Shown: positions 33,207-44,471, counted from the stretch's first letter. The stretch is 64,000 bases of DNA from Euptelea pleiosperma (GCA_035048495.1 CM068541.1:6455929-6519928), one strand, 5' to 3'. A program made the numbers and translations. Notes: a model not told the origin generated them from the sequence alone.

Positions 33207-35360
33207 TTATAAACGTAACCAAAAACCAGTTCTTTTATCCCCGACTCTTGGTGGATTTTGCAAAGTTACTTGGTTGGCTGAAGATAACATCTGATTTTCT
33301 TCAATGATAAGGCGATTGGAGCTCCCGATATTATTAATCATCTCGACCGGAAGATGCAAATTTCTAAAGTGCTCAATGTCAGGTTGAGTGTCACTCATGT
33401 CTTCCTCAGCAACATCTTCTAATTCTCCTAATATCAGTTCCATATTACACTTCGCAATCTGGTAAGCATCTATAGAGACTGCTGACTTAGCACAAAGGTT
33501 AAAAGATAGGTGGCAAAGATCATTGTAGCGCAAGGTCAGCGATTTTTGACAGTCAGCTTGCATTTCCACACCACTTTCATTCAAAACAACCCCAAGCTTG
33601 CCTTTTTTTGTCCACCTTTTTTTAAAGTAGACCTCTGGAACCAACATAACGTTTCTTATTGTGAAGACTTTGAAGATATGCCTACATAGAATGCCTGTGA
33701 ACTCGAAATTCTGACAGTCACAAGTCACCCGAATATCATTATCGCAAGAGCTGAAATTAACAAGGCAATTCCTATTTTGGCCCCACCTTGACACTGCATA
33801 TGTCCAATTTGTCCCTAACCTTTGCGTTTCTTCAGCAATGTAGTTAAAACTCTCACAAAACTCTTTGTGGAACTCTTTAAACACTGATCTTGTGTAAATG
33901 TCAGCTGCTTGTTGTTCCATTGGAAGGTCCAACTTCAAAACAGGCCTTGTTTGATGGGACTGAAAATCTTCATAAGTTTCCTCTTCACGTCTACAGAGAA
34001 GTACATTTTCATACTGTTTAACAAACTCACTAAGAGGAAGTGCCCCATTCAGGTTCAGGTATCCATTAAAGAAGGAGTTAATACTTTCGATCCGTTGAGT
34101 TGTCGCCATGTCTGCATGGAAGATGTGCCTTGAGTAGACTGGAACCCATTTGTGTCGTTTCTCATACATATTATCAAGCCACTCATTATCACAAAGTTCA
34201 TATTTGTCGAGTAATAATGCCCACCTTGACTCAAACTCATCACACCAACGGGGCTCACAGATACATTTCTGGAAATCAGTACTAAAATCATCCTGTGTAT
34301 TGTACAAATGACTCAAATGTTTAGCTGCATCCTGGAAGATGTGCCACAAACATAAACGGTGGTGGGTTCCCGGTAAGACTCGTTCAATTGCTCTCGCCAT
34401 TGCTGCATCTTGATCAGTAATTATTGCAATTGGACGACGCCCATACATCGCTTTCAAAAAGGTCTCTAACAACCAAACAAATGACTCCTCGTTTTCATTA
34501 AAAAGTATTGTACAACCAAACAAGACTGTTTGTAGGTGATGATTTACACCTAGAATTGGAGAAAATGGCTGTCCATACTTGTTAGTCCCATAGGTTGTGC
34601 TGAAGTAAATAACATCCCCAAAGTAACCAAAATCCATCCTTGATCTTGCATCGGCCCAAACAAAGTTTAACAGCTGGTCCTCTTTACCAGACTGTATTGC
34701 ATGAAAGAAGGATGGATTCTCGGTTTGCATTTGTGTAAAGTAATTGAGGACAACCTTAACATCTCCTTTTTCAGGTTTCCTCCTCCTTCCTTCACTCCCA
34801 CTATCACTTTGTTGTCCTTGACCAGATTGTATGCGTCTTTGAGACCTCAACAAATGCTTTTCTCCCTGATGAGCACATTCATGGTTATGTTCTTCATCAA
34901 ATTTTTGTATAACCCATCTACCATCGGCTGTTTTTTTGACATCTAACTTTGCACTGCAACCAACTCTTGTGGACCGTACCATTCTTCTCCTCACCTTCAC
35001 TACGACACCATCTTTCACTCTCTTTGGTTCATCATTATCATTTTCCCGCCTTTTTCGACGATGACCCTCCTTCGAACAACAGAATCGTTGAAAGAGAAGT
35101 GCTCCATCAATATTTGACCTACGATTTTTAGCTTTCCGTATGCTGAAACCCACAATCCTAGCATATTCATTGTAGAAGAAATATGCCTTATCAGGAGAGT
35201 CAAACTCCATCCCAACAAATGGCTTGGAAAATGTCACCTCATTGAGTGCACAGAATTCATCCGACGAAGGAATTCCTTCTGCTGCACGAGTATCTCCACA
35301 TTCAGGAACGTCTTCAAATGTCGCATCACCCAATGAGTCATATTGGCTTGTGCTTTCCAT
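33207..35360 (-). CDS. FAR1-related sequence (FRS) protein, domesticated Mutator transposase
   Basis: 717 aa in one coding exon. Residues about 45-165 form the FAR1 DNA-binding domain: FVGMEFDSPDKAYFFYNEYA, GFSIRKAKNRR, then the Cys/His residues of a WRKY-GCM1-type zinc finger (FQRFCCSKEGHR, CSAKLDVKK, DEEHNHEC). About 250-350 is the MULE transposase core (GVNHHLQTVLFGCTILF, IAIITDQDAAMARAIERVLP, LCLWHIFQD). A SWIM zinc finger lies near 570 (CDCQNFEFTGILCRHIFKV). Family role: nuclear transcription regulators derived from Mutator transposases, with FHY3/FAR1 acting in phytochrome A signalling; which FRS this is cannot be said. The first catalytic Asp of the usual FDTTY motif is Ser here (YFSTTYGTN). 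Probable 5'UTR splicing is described separately. The tail (VGDKRTGFWLRL) may be extended by further splicing. Confidence 0.9.
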   Translation of the reverse strand: MESTSQYDSLGDATFEDVPECGDTRAAEGIPSSDEFCALNEVTFSKPFVGMEFDSPDKAYFFYNEYARIVGFSIRKAKNRRSNIDGALLFQRFCCSKEGHRRKRRENDNDEPKRVKDGVVVKVRRRMVRSTRVGCSAKLDVKKTADGRWVIQKFDEEHNHECAHQGEKHLLRSQRRIQSGQGQQSDSGSEGRRRKPEKGDVKVVLNYFTQMQTENPSFFHAIQSGKEDQLLNFVWADARSRMDFGYFGDVIYFSTTYGTNKYGQPFSPILGVNHHLQTVLFGCTILFNENEESFVWLLETFLKAMYGRRPIAIITDQDAAMARAIERVLPGTHHRLCLWHIFQDAAKHLSHLYNTQDDFSTDFQKCICEPRWCDEFESRWALLLDKYELCDNEWLDNMYEKRHKWVPVYSRHIFHADMATTQRIESINSFFNGYLNLNGALPLSEFVKQYENVLLCRREEETYEDFQSHQTRPVLKLDLPMEQQAADIYTRSVFKEFHKEFCESFNYIAEETQRLGTNWTYAVSRWGQNRNCLVNFSSCDNDIRVTCDCQNFEFTGILCRHIFKVFTIRNVMLVPEVYFKKRWTKKGKLGVVLNESGVEMQADCQKSLTLRYNDLCHLSFNLCAKSAVSIDAYQIAKCNMELILGELEDVAEEDMSDTQPDIEHFRNLHLPVEMINNIGSSNRLIIEENQMLSSANQVTLQNPPRVGDKRTGFWLRL

Positions 35361-36600
35361 GTCTGATATTGTCTTAAAAACCTACACATACAAAACATTT
35401 ACATCAAAACAAAATAGAGTTTGAAAAAGGGTACTTAACAAATACCATAAATAGTAAATATATTACATAAAAACACAAGTTTCATCATGCATATGTGCAT
35501 GCCTAAATGGGGTTGTCAACAAATACCATAAACAACAGGACACCTGGTATCAGCTCTTTGATTCAAGCTTTGAAATCTTTTAACGGGTTTGATGTTCACA
35601 AACCAGCCAAATTTAGGAACTTTGCTTTAAGTTTAGGCTCCCATATTCAGTTCAACAATGATTTCAATACAATAAAAGAGATCGAACCCAGATGAACATC
35701 AATTATAAACACAAAAACAGATAATATTAGAACTCTATTCTTGGGTATATTAATTTAGACTATTATTAGTCCATTTGCATGCAAATTCAAATTATTAGAC
35801 TTGTTACTTGTTACTAGTATAAAGAATTGAGTGGATTTCCATACACATAAAATCGTTTTGGTTCGGGGGTTTCCACTATAGCCGAACATGAGGGAAAGAT
35901 CATTTGTACCGATACCGACAAGATTATTTTATCAGGTAATAGAGACACTCTAAGCATTCCATTGGTTATGTATCAACGTTCCAACAAAAATACTGGGGGC
36001 TGTTCGCCTTTTGAATCAAACAGAGTCGTATGGGCTTCATAGCTACTTTCATTCTAAACGAAACTAATATGATACACGAGAGAGTTTGAAATTCATCCAA
36101 AAAGGATTTAAAAGAGCCTCTAGTCAATTCATATGCACCATCACTCTGAAAATCTTACTGTGGGTATGAAATCAAACTAAGAGGGTGAATCCACAAAAGG
36201 GTGTGTTAGCACATATCTGGGTGTCGAAGTTAATTCAAGTGATCAAAGCATACAATATTAAATCAGGAAGCAATTTGCAGGGAAGAAACCCAATCAAACG
36301 CAGACGAAATTTTAATTGTAAACACATAAAAGCAAGGAACTTTAAGAGAAGAAGCTTTCGAAAAAGAGAGATTAATACCTTTCTTCTCTGCAACTCCAAT
36401 TCCTTAAAACAAACCCAAATCGCTATTCTCTTTTCCAAAATCGAAGAAAATCTGGAAAGAAATTATAAACAGATTAGATAAACCCTAGAACTAAATCTAT
36501 CAGATCTGAAACTAACGGAAATGATGATGAAGTAACAATCAAGCCGACCTTTGTCTGCAACTCTAATCTATTAAACTGCCCAAATTTGCTGAATCCTTCG
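35361..36600 (-). promoter_or_regulatory. FRS leader with probable 5'UTR intron(s)
   Basis: Twenty-one bases upstream of the ATG the minus strand has a good acceptor (TATGTGTAG|G, exon resuming at 35381). Candidate donors are AAAG|GTATTAATC near 36377 and AAG|GTCGGCTTG near 36548, the latter within a duplicated GAGTTGCAGA context. An intron of about 1 kb in the 5'UTR is therefore likely, with transcription starting near 36.6 kb. No TATA box was assigned. Confidence 0.5.
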
Positions 36601-36989
36601 TCGCGGGAAGCCTGAATTTATTTTTATTTTTATTTTTATTTGTTTTTGAGTTGCGTCGGGTAGGAGTGCTCCTGAGGACCAAGGAGGCCGTGAGGTCTTC
36701 TGGTTTCTCAAAGTTTTGTTACAGTGGTTCTGAGGATCACACATTAGAAATACCCTGGATGTGCCCCATAGAGCGTGTGGTCCTCTGGACCAAACTAGCG
36801 CATTAACTATCTTCTCCTTAGATCCACGCCATTGATTAAATGGTCCCACAGATCTACCAGTTAGAACCTAATAACAACCGTACTCGGTCAGATTCTAACA
36901 TAGCTCGTAATGTACCCGGGACAAAATTTATTTACTCCCAAGGCTGTCAATGGATCAAATCACCCAATGATCCATCGCTTTAGTTTGAA
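36601..36989. other. FRS upstream region, nothing recognised
   Basis: It includes a (TTTTTA)n-like run (TTTATTTTTATTTTTATTTT, about 36617-36640). No element or gene is recognised. Confidence 0.4.
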
Positions 36990-36997
36990 CTCTGAAG

Positions 36998-37433
36998 CAA
37001 GGTTTAAAGGAGGCCGTTTTAACGGTTAAACGGACTGGGGGCCTTACCGTTTAAACGGCCGCTAAAACGGATTGAAACGGTCAGGGGCAAAAATGAAAAA
37101 AACGGAATTAAACGGATTTTAACGGTTTAAACGATTTTAACGGATTTTAACAGAAAAAAACGGAAAAAGTGGCGTTGAAATTTAAAAATTTTAAAAAAAT
37201 AGAATTTAACGGATTTAAATGGATTTTAACTGAAATTAAACTGATTTTAACGGAATTAAACAGTTTTAACAGCCGTTTTTTTCACAAAATTTTTCAAAAT
37301 TAAATGGCTGTTTAAACGATTTTAACGGCCGTTAAAACCAAAAAACGGCCGTTTTTTTCAAAACCAATAAAACGGGTTTAAACGGAAACAGGCTTGGGGC
37401 GTTACCGTTTAAACGGCCATTTTTAAAACCATG
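36998..37433 (+). mobile_element. hAT-type MITE, AACGG-rich family (copy C)
   Basis: Starts CAAGGTTTAAAGGAGGCCG and ends ATTTTTAAAACCATG. The flanking octamers are CTCTGAAG (36990-36997) and GTTTGAAG (37434-37441), 6 of 8 identical. At 436 bp it is the longest copy, with an interior of repeated TTTTAACGG and AATTAAACGG. Confidence 0.82.
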
Positions 37434-37456
37434 GTTTGAAGTTTGAAGTTTTGAAC

Positions 37457-37682
37457 CAAGGTTTAAAAGGGGCCGTTATAACGGTATAACGGACTGGGGC
37501 GCTATCGTTTTTCTCATTATAACAGATTAGTACAGGGGCAAAAACGGAAAATAATGGGAAAAAATGATACTAAAATTCAAAATTTCAATAAAATTTATAT
37601 GGAAAATAACGGGAAATAATGTATTTTTAACGTTCGTTATTTTCATTATAACAGAACAATAAAAGTCGTTATTGACCCCATG
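37457..37682 (+). mobile_element. Diverged relative of the AACGG hAT MITE (ATAACGG subtype)
   Basis: Starts CAAGGTTTAAAAGGGGCCG and continues with TATAACGGACTGGGGCG and CATTATAACAGA, ending near GACCCCATG. The internal motif is ATAACGG instead of TTAACGG. It lies 24 bp after copy C. No matching octamers flank it. The same subtype appears in reverse at about 63440-63703. Confidence 0.55.
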
Positions 37683-37890
37683 AATGTTTGTTCCACCCTT
37701 GATGAAACTACACGCCAAATTTTATCTTGATTGGTGAATTTTAGTCATAGGATTTGATTTTTTTCATCATGGGCTTTGTGAATAAGCCCATGATGAAAAC
37801 TTCTCAATCCAATGGCCTCAAGGTCACCAATCAGGCTGATTTTGTAGTGTAGGTCCACCAAGGGGTTGCCGAACGTTCTTGATGTGAAGA
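37683..37890. repeat. Foldback repeat, 'AAAAATCAGCCTGATT' family, diverged
   Basis: Left AATGTTTGTTCCACCCTTG and TCTTGATTGGTGAATTTTAG; right CAAGGTCACCAATCAGGCTG followed by AGGTCCACCAAGGGGTTGCC and GAACGTTCTTGATG. The arms can pair imperfectly. Confidence 0.55.
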
Positions 37891-38299
37891 ATTTAGGGCT
37901 TAAGAATCTCATTTTTAACTTAAGCATAGGAGACTCTACTAGTGGAGGTCCCCTGCCAACGACATGAAATTCCCTTTTACATGACCTACAAAATGCCATT
38001 CGTGACGAGAAGGACCAAATCTAGGTAACAATATCACCATTCAAAAGAAGGTGGTCCCTATTCTCCCCATTAGACTTATACATGACACAATAATTAACCA
38101 AAATTTACTTTTTAGCAATCAGACTTTTAATAGTGAGTAATTTATTCGAAGATGAAGTTCATGCAAAGAAGCGGATTTTCAAGAGAACTTTAGCTTTCCA
38201 GATATTGGGACAAATATACAAAAGGGTAAAAGAGGAACATAGAGAGAAAAGCATACAATGAGCTCACTGAGAAATACCCTGATTTGGAGTAGACCCAAA

Positions 38300-38985
38300 G
38301 ACCTGATTCTTACCCTTAAGAATTCATTTCCACACTCCACACCTAAAGGATATCTTCGGAAGTTTAGAGACCCAACCCCTTGGTTCCTCCCCAAATTTGT
38401 TCGTAATCACTTTTCGCCATAAGTTACTCTGCTCTTTCCCTAGCCTCCAAATCCATTTACCCAAAAAAACTACATTCAAAAAACCTAATCTCCTAATACC
38501 TGAACTTCTCTCGTCCTTAGACTAGGGTTGGCAATGGAACGGATTGACCCGGAGATCCGATCCGATCCAAAAAACCTGGGTCCGAAACTTTATTTTTACT
38601 AATCAGATCGGTACCAAATCAAAGATTGTCGATCCAATCTCTTATTAGATTGGATCGACCCTATACCGATCCGATATGGACCTGATACATAAACTACATA
38701 TATATGCATGTATATGTTGCTTTTTTTCGCATTTTAACTGTTATATACAATTTTTTTTCATATATTTTTTTTTATATGTATGACATATCGGATTGGAATT
38801 CCAGAACTGAATTTTATTGATCTGATCAGGTCCAGATCAATTGAATTTCTTATCGGATCGGTACCAATCTGACTCGAACCCCGATCCATTGCCAGCCCTA
38901 CCTTGGATGGACAAACTTGATCCCACTAATTCTATGTTCTGAGCCTCTCATCAACATCCAAATCTTGATCTGATTGCTACGGGAG
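38300..38985 (-). pseudogene. LINE retrotransposon fragment split by a hAT MITE
   Basis: Upstream of the hAT insert the minus strand reads WDQVCPSK; directly after it comes DERSSGIRRLGFLN, then FLGKWIWRLGKEQSNLWRKV and ITNKFGEEPRGWVSKL. This is the conserved LINE ORF2 stretch between the reverse transcriptase and the zf-RVT domain (W..VC.PK..GGLGIR.L...N.ALL.KW.WR). Removing 38523-38900 plus one octamer joins the two parts in frame. Upstream of WDQV the frame is shifted and stops follow GVWK, so it is dead. Confidence 0.8.
38523..38900. mobile_element. hAT-type MITE, TAGGG ends, inserted in a LINE
   Basis: Ends TAGGGTTGGCAATGGAACGG and CCGATCCATTGCCAGCCCTA are inverted repeats. The flanks CCTTAGAC (38515-38522) and CCTTGGAT (38901-38908) match at 6 of 8. 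The interior is GATCCGATCC-rich. The interrupted LINE reading frame independently confirms the boundaries. Confidence 0.85.
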
Positions 38986-40510
38986 GTGGTTTCCACGCTC
39001 CGATCACCTTCTAATCATAATCAAACGGGCATGAAATGGCATCAAACAACCAATCTTTGTGATTTTGACAAGCATCCAATCAACGCTAAAGAAATAAATT
39101 CCTATAGGCCAATGGTGTGAGAAAAAGTTGATCAAATCTTCAGTCTTAGGTTTTGAAGGAAATGATTTGTTTTTCAAGAAGTGTGGAGCTAGAAAAACTT
39201 TGATGGACATTGATGGCAAAATTTGTTTTTTTGTCAACTTTTTATTTCATTGGATACTCACAGAAAAGATGGAGATATCCTTATCATCCGACGTGTCGCT
39301 CACTTGATGGTTCTCATCTGGTGGGTCCCTCCCTCGTGATTCCATCTTTTTTTCACAAAGATCCTGATAGACTTGCTAGGGCCGACCCTACATTGGTTTC
39401 GTTTTTATTTATCACCGAGGCCTGGAATCAAAATGGTGGGCCCAGTCCACCCACCATAATTCACACTTCTTTAAGTTAATTGCGGAAGGAATTACCCTTT
39501 AGGAAACTTGTCCCCACACAAACAACAGTCAGATCAAGATCTAATGGCTGAAAAATCAACGTTCCACATTGGGATTTGTGGTTCATTGTAACTTGCTTTG
39601 TTATAATGCTGCAATGTTGGACGCTTGATCAATCAATTTAACCTAATTACTAAAAAAAATCTAAATTAACTCTTGAAGACGTCTTTTCAACGCTTCACGG
39701 CCTACCCATCTGTGTCGGTTTTGGGTACAGGTTCCCTTTTGTTGAAGGTCGTTCGAGCTTTTCCTGGGAGTATGGCACGGGTTACTTTAGGGCCGTAGCG
39801 CCTGGTACTCAGACATTGGCTCGAAGCATTTTCTCTACCCCTTCTTACCCTGAGAAAGCAAGGTCGCCTTGTTATGATGGATGCTATATGGTCTGTGATC
39901 GAGCCACTCCATCGATGTTTTATAATTTTTCGGTGTATTTCATTACGGCTTGACTATATATATATTTTTAATTTCTGTATAAATACAAGCCTCTTCATTT
40001 TCACTATCTTTGTCTTGTTTCTTAATCTGAGATTAAATCCAACCCGTGACAAGTGACATGGAGTGACCCCACATCAGTAAATTTATCTTTAGTTTTTACC
40101 CACCCATGAGACATTTACCCACAAATCATGGGATTTGAGCACTTTTCACCATGGGCTTGGGCTCATCCATAGGCCTGTTCACGAAGACCATGATAAAAAA
40201 ATGCTCAGATCCCGGCACTAAAATCGTCAATCATGCTGATTTCTGGAATGTAAGTGGTTCATCAAGAGGTGGGCCCAAAATATTCATGGAGTCATAAACC
40301 AACAAGCGGCACAGGTACTAGTGATCAACACCTTAGGTTTCCTCTTAAATTAAATGACTGTTTTGCATGTAAATTTCTCAAAAAAAGAAAGAAAAGAAAG
40401 AACTTTCTCAGCTAAGCTAAAAGAGAACACAAAGAGAGGTTTTCAAAGTCTTGTGTAACAAATCAGTTGTGGATTGAATTTTGCAGAGCTCCTTGGCAAT
40501 TTTCGCAGAA
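38986..40510. other. Intergenic region and HIPP promoter side
   Basis: No coding region is recognised. At about 40130-40305 there is a weak inverted repeat (GGATTTGAGCACTTTTCACC against ATGCTCAGATCC), one more foldback relative. The last 200 bp before 40511 should carry the HIPP promoter and leader; no definite TATA box was assigned. Confidence 0.4.
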
Positions 40511-43500
40511 ATGGGTGAAGTAAGTTTAATTTCTATCTAGATTTTTTCTTGGAAAATTTTCTCTATGGTTCAACAATGGTAGCAAGAGTTGTACTGAACT
40601 AAGATCGTCGAAAAATGTCCGTTTAATAGCTAGTTTTGACAAATTCTCAAGTTTCTAGTTGAATTTCTTCGAGAAAATGTCGTATTTATGGTTTTTCGAT
40701 GTGTTCTCTTCGAGCATTTTTCATTGTGGGTTCGATCGATCCTATCATACCCATTACATAAATGTATTAATGTATGAGAAAAAAAAAAATTTAAGATTTG
40801 GATTTAAATTATTTATTGAAAGATAATTCTTGTGTTTTACTTTTTTTTTTTTCAATATTTAGACTTATTTTTTTGATTTATTTTCTTTTGGTGTAAAGGA
40901 GATTAAAGAAGAGGAAAAGAAGGAGGTGAAGGAGGAGAAGGAAGAAGGTAAGGGAGAGAAGGAAGTGGAGAAGAAAGAAGAAAAGAAGGAAGAAGAACCT
41001 GAAGAGATTGTGCTTAAAGTTGATATGCATTGTGCAGCTTGTGCAAGAAAAGTTGAAAGAGCCCTTAGAGGATTCCAAGGTCAATACATTACTCTTTATT
41101 CATATTAATTTCCTCCTCTTCTTCTGCAAATTTAATAACTTAGGGCGTGTTTGGTACTGCATGGATCTTGAGAATCTTTTGGAATTTTTTTTCAAAGAAA
41201 ATAAATCTGAGAAAATGCTTTAAATGGCTGTTTTATTTCACATAAAGAAAATATATATTTTTCAATTATGTGAGAAAATTAGGATATATTTTCGCCTGGA
41301 AACAAATTCTCACCTATGCGGAAGGAAAATGAATCCCGTGCTTGGACGGGAAAACAAATTCTCAACAATCGAAAAGTCTTTTTGATGAAATTAAACTAGC
41401 CCAAGATTTAAAGGAGGCCGTTTTAACAGTTTAACTAACTGGGGCGTTATTGTTAAAACGGATTGAAACGGCGAAGGGCAAAAATAGAATTATTTTAAAA
41501 AAAAATGGAATTTAATTAATGGAAAAAGTGACGCTGAAATTCAATTTTCGAAATTTGAAAATTTAAAATTTTCAAAAAAAAAAACAGAATTTATCGGTCA
41601 TTTTTTTAACGGCCGTTATAACAAAAAAAATGACTGTTAAATTAAAAGCGTCAAAACGTGTTTAAATAGTTTTAACGGAACGGGCTTGGTGCGTTACAGT
41701 TTAAACGGCCGTTTTTAAAACCATGAACTAGCCATCATCTATTTTGTCAACGAATTTTTTTTTGTGGGTTTTTTGCCTATAGCTTCAATTAACAATCCAA
41801 AAGCAGGTCAATGATCAGACGGGTGTGGCTGTTATGATTTTCGCACGACCTGTGTGATTAAAAAGAATGCTTATACAAAAAATGATTAAAAGGAAAATGG
41901 GTTTTATCTACCTAATGTTTCAAACCTCATTTTGGAAAAAAAAAATTATCTTAAACTCTCGAATTTAAATTTTTTGTTATTAATTCAGTTAATTTTTTTT
42001 ATTTCCATTTAAAAATTATTTTCCTTTCTTTTTCTTTCTTTCTTTTTTTCCCATTTCAGGTGTAGAGGATGTGAGAACAGATAGCAAGTCACATAAGGTG
42101 GTGGTTAAAGGAAAGACAGCAGATCCTATAAAGGTGTGCGAGAGGATTCAAAGTAAAAGTGGCAGAAAAGTCGAGATAATTTCTCCTTTACCCAAACCAC
42201 CGGAGGAGGAGGAGAAGAAAGATGAAGATAAAGACAAGGAAGAAAAGAAGGTAGAAGAGGTAACAATTTTCTTTCAGACTCATATTTTCACTCATGTTCT
42301 CGGCTGTGGATTTCATGAAATCCATTGGTGGTTTTGTTTGCCGAGAGCATGAGTGAAAATATGAGTCAGAAATTTATGTCCACAATAAGTATATCTTGTG
42401 CACCTTACTATACTCTAATACACTCACCCCTCCAAGTTAACTCTGTTCTCAAGTCTATACCAGAGAACGTGTACCTCGTGACTGTAGTTTCAGCATGCTA
42501 ACATGAAAACAACCAAGTAAGGCCGAAATGCCGTACCCTAGGTGTCGCGGACAATGTGAATTTACTATGTTCGATAGCAATTCAAACGGGAAAATGTGTT
42601 CTTCAACATATCTTCAATATGTCACGGACAACCGAAAAACTTTTTTTTTTGGTGGGTAAGATAGGGTTAGGTGGACCCCGACCAGCTATGTTAAAAAAAG
42701 CAAAAGGTTACAACCTAGGATACCAGCTATACTAAAAAATAAAAAAGCAAAAGGTTACAATCTAGCATATTTACATCCTTCCGCATCATCGCCCGTCCGT
42801 AAATTTTAGGAGAGCACTAAGGAAATTCATAAGGAAACATAATACTTTCATATCAAGAATACAAAAAAAGAGAATATTTTTTCATTAGCAAGCATTCTGA
42901 GGTTTTTTTTTTACATTTTTTACTTTTCATTTGTGCAAATAATTTTTTCACTGTGACCACTACTTTCTCTATGTGCTTTTCCATGGCAGCCTCCTCCTGT
43001 TATCACAGTAATATTGGGAGTACGTATGCACTGTGAAGCTTGTGCTCATGTCTTACAGAAGCGAATCCGAAAGATCGAAGGTACACCCCATATTCCAAAT
43101 TTTCTTACACTCCGTACACGACCCACATTCCGTTTGGAACCAGGTCGGCCGATTGTTTGTGTGATAACCATATACGAACGCATATATTGTACATATAGAC
43201 ATGTACGTGGGGGTGTCAATTTTACCCGTTTAACCGGAACCGAATCGGAACCGGAACTAAAAACACCGGTTCTGGTTTCACATTTTTGGGAACCGATTAA
43301 AAAATAACCGGAACGAGAAACGAACCGACAATAACGGTTCTGGTTTTGGGTAGCCTAATATGGAACCGGTACCAATAAATAAATATAGTGTAAAAATTCT
43401 CATATTCATAAGATTTGGCCCAATATACCCGGAACCGGAACCGACATAAATACATAATCAGTTCCGGATCCATAACTTTGAGAACCGAAACCGTTAAAGG

Positions 43501-44344
43501 AACCGAACCGGAACCGACCCATTGGCACCCCTACATGTACGTACCCCGTAGAATGAGCCTATATGATAAGGAAACCATTCCCTTAAAAGGGATTAAGCCT
43601 CTAGTCTTAATGGTTATGACCCAGGTGCCGCAACATTTATGTACATTTTTTTTGTAAGTATAAAATTTGTTAGATGGAGACCTTTGAAGGCTGAAGCCTC
43701 CCAAAAGCCGTAACAAATTACAAAGGGAACAAAACAACAACAACAACAACAACAACACGAGAAAAATACCTAACAATCCAACCTCCTCACAATCTCCCAC
43801 TACTAATCCCTTCCCTTACTAACTAGATCGGGCCATTTAAAGACGATATCCTCGAACGAAATGCCTTTCCCTTCTTTGTACAGGAGATGGTGCACAGTCA
43901 TGGCTCTAAGATTTTTGAGTCACCTTGATAGAGAGGGAAAGGGAAGGTAAGAGATCAAATTCTACCATGTTTGAATGTTTTTCAGGTGTAGAGTCTGTAG
44001 CGGCGGACCTTATGAACGACCAAGTGATCGTAAAAGGTGTCATCGACCCAGAAAAGCTCGTCGAGAATGTGTACAAGAGAACCAGGAAGCAAGCTTGCAT
44101 AGTAGAAAATGAAGAGAAGAAAGAAGTAGAAAATGAAGAGAAGAAAGAAGAAGAGAAGAAAGAAGAGAAGAAAGAGAAAGAAGAGAAGGTAGAAAAGAAA
44201 GAAGGGGAGGAAGGTAAAGGAGAAGATGATAAGAACAGTGATGCTAAGAGAAGTGAATGGTGGCCTCCCAACTATTACATAGAATATGCTTATCCTGCTC
44301 AAATTTTCAGTGATGAGAACCCAAATGCTTGCTCTGTGATGTAA
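40511..44344 (+). CDS. Heavy-metal-associated isoprenylated plant protein (HIPP), two HMA domains
   Basis: Five coding exons in phase: 40511-40519, 40899-41079, 42060-42259, 42990-43080 and 43986-44344, giving 279 aa. Exon 1 codes only MGE. A Glu/Lys-rich leader precedes HMA domain 1 with the metal motif DMHCAACARKVERAL; HMA domain 2 has RMHCEACAHVLQKRI. After a second Glu/Lys-rich stretch the protein ends YAYPAQIFSDENPNACSVM, where CSVM is a CaaX box predicted to be farnesylated because of the final Met. Family role: HIPPs are plant-only metallochaperone-like proteins that bind metals through MxCxxC and attach to membranes by prenylation; several act in metal or stress responses. Both HMA domains are split by a phase-1 intron at the same place (G^VED, G^VES). 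MITEs occupy introns 2, 3 and 4. Confidence 0.9.
41143..41345. mobile_element. Tourist-like MITE fragment in HIPP intron 2
   Basis: TTA followed by GGGCGTGTTTGGTACTGC resembles the left end of the complete Tourist element at 9580-9932, and internal blocks (AATATATATTTTTCAATTATGTG, here shortened in pattern, and CTCACCTATGCGG) are comparable. The right terminal repeat is absent, so it is truncated near 41345. Confidence 0.55.
41402..41725 (+). mobile_element. hAT-type MITE, AACGG-rich family (copy D), in HIPP intron 2
   Basis: Starts CAAGATTTAAAGGAGGCCG and ends GTTTTTAAAACCATG, with a perfect 8-bp duplication AACTAGCC (41394-41401 and 41726-41733). Confidence 0.88.
42272..42371. mobile_element. 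Hairpin MITE in HIPP intron 3
   Basis: Arms GACTCATATTTTCACTCATG + TTCTCGGC and GCCGAGAGCATGAGTGAAAA + TATGAGTC pair almost perfectly around a loop of about 37 bp. It lies 12 bp beyond the exon 3 donor. Related sequence (CCGAGAACACGAGTGAAAAG) occurs near 56268, so it is a repeat family and not a unique hairpin. Confidence 0.75.
43208..43533. mobile_element. hAT-type MITE, AACCGG-rich, in HIPP intron 4
   Basis: Left end TGGGGGTGTCAATTTTACCC, right end GGCACCCCTA. Perfect 8-bp duplication CATGTACG (43200-43207 and 43534-43541). The interior is built of AACCGGAACCG-like motifs. A related stretch occurs at about 63735-63895. Confidence 0.87.
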
Positions 44345-44471
44345 CCAAATACTTTGCAATTTAGGATCTTAGTTTTTCTTCAAGAATTGTTCTTATGTTT
44401 CAGTATTTGTAAGTGCCCATGTGCATGTCAAGGATGTCGAAATTACCCTTAAATATATAGACTATAAGGAC

